Origin: Paraburkholderia sp. D15
GTDB taxonomy: Bacteria > Pseudomonadota > Gammaproteobacteria > Burkholderiales > Burkholderiaceae
NCBI RefSeq assembly: GCF_029910215.1
Contig: NZ_CP110396.1
Coordinates: 62,001-126,000, forward strand
Reading direction: 5' to 3'
Length of the DNA stretch: 64,000 nt
The notes beneath the pieces are model-generated. The model had not been told where the DNA came from and did not search any database. It worked only from the letters and a program-made list of their open reading frames with translations. Numbering within the stretch: position 1 is the first letter of the stretch; each line of letters opens with the position of its first letter. A program made the translations under genes and the position numbers. Below are positions 63,929 through 64,000 of this stretch, one piece after another.

Positions 63929-64000
63929 TCAGGCCCAATGCCCTTCGACCCAGCGCCAGTTCGGGCCGCGCTGCACCCAGTGGCCCGGCACCCAGCGGTA
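63929..64000 (-). CDS. YXWGXW-repeat protein (C-terminal part only)
   Basis: The last 23 codons of a minus-strand gene cut by the right edge: YRWVPGHWVQRGPNWRWVEG followed by HWA and a stop. The Trp/His repeat matches the complete lipoprotein at 59079-59294. The N-terminus, and so the lipoprotein signal, is outside the window. Confidence 0.8.
   Translation of the reverse strand, partial: YRWVPGHWVQRGPNWRWVEGHWA

Overview
The window is uniformly GC-rich, with close gene packing, long open shadow frames on the opposite strands, and gene families typical of a soil or plant-associated betaproteobacterium. The overall gene set resembles Paraburkholderia/Burkholderia; this is inferred from gene content, as no 16S or other marker is present. 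No tRNA, rRNA, CRISPR array or prophage was seen.

Layout. (1) Positions 1-12159 hold dimethylglycine demethylase (dgcB, cut by the window edge, and dgcA), a DUF5943/V4R-like protein, an M19 dipeptidase-fold protein and glyA on the minus strand. A GlxA/AraC-type regulator with a textbook sigma-54 promoter follows, then glutathione-independent formaldehyde dehydrogenase (fdhA), then betI-betB-betA. (2) 12209-15370 holds a GH18-like lipoprotein, a class C beta-lactamase-like protein and a small periplasmic cupin. (3) 15407-31695 is an accessory export/adhesin locus on the minus strand: a 2736-residue DUF4347 adhesin with 14 tandem Ig/cadherin-like units, a TolC-type outer membrane protein, three HlyD-type adaptors (one with a GAF-like region, one fused to a PqqD-like domain and an M50 site-2-protease domain), a phage-tail-collar protein, a DUF6916-like protein and a GNAT. 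No ABC ATPase is present. (4) 31992-34813 holds an orphan gene in an AT-rich pocket, an MFS transporter and a small unknown protein. (5) 34937-41716 holds soxG, soxA, soxD, soxB and sdaA. (6) 41892-43672 is a long palindromic extragenic repeat with an IS110-family element inserted in one arm. (7) 43750-48991 holds another GlxA-type regulator and a choline ABC transporter (choV, choW, a third GlxA-type regulator, choX). (8) 49272-52871 looks like a tartrate/malate uptake and oxidation module with a divergent LysR. (9) 52914-64000 holds an acyl-CoA ligase, an acyl-CoA dehydrogenase, a BON protein, a diguanylate cyclase, YXWGXW lipoproteins, a DUF1501/DUF1800 pair and an ECF sigma/anti-sigma set.

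How the genes work together. Regions 1, 5 and 7 form an almost complete choline-to-pyruvate route. ChoXWV imports choline; BetA and BetB oxidise it to glycine betaine. The first demethylation (normally GbcAB) is not in the window. DgcAB then gives sarcosine, SoxBDAG gives glycine, GlyA gives serine and SdaA gives pyruvate, while FdhA removes formaldehyde. Region 3 is the best candidate for an undescribed system: an M50-HlyD fusion with intact metalloprotease motifs encoded next to a giant adhesin that starts with an LEPR-type leader.
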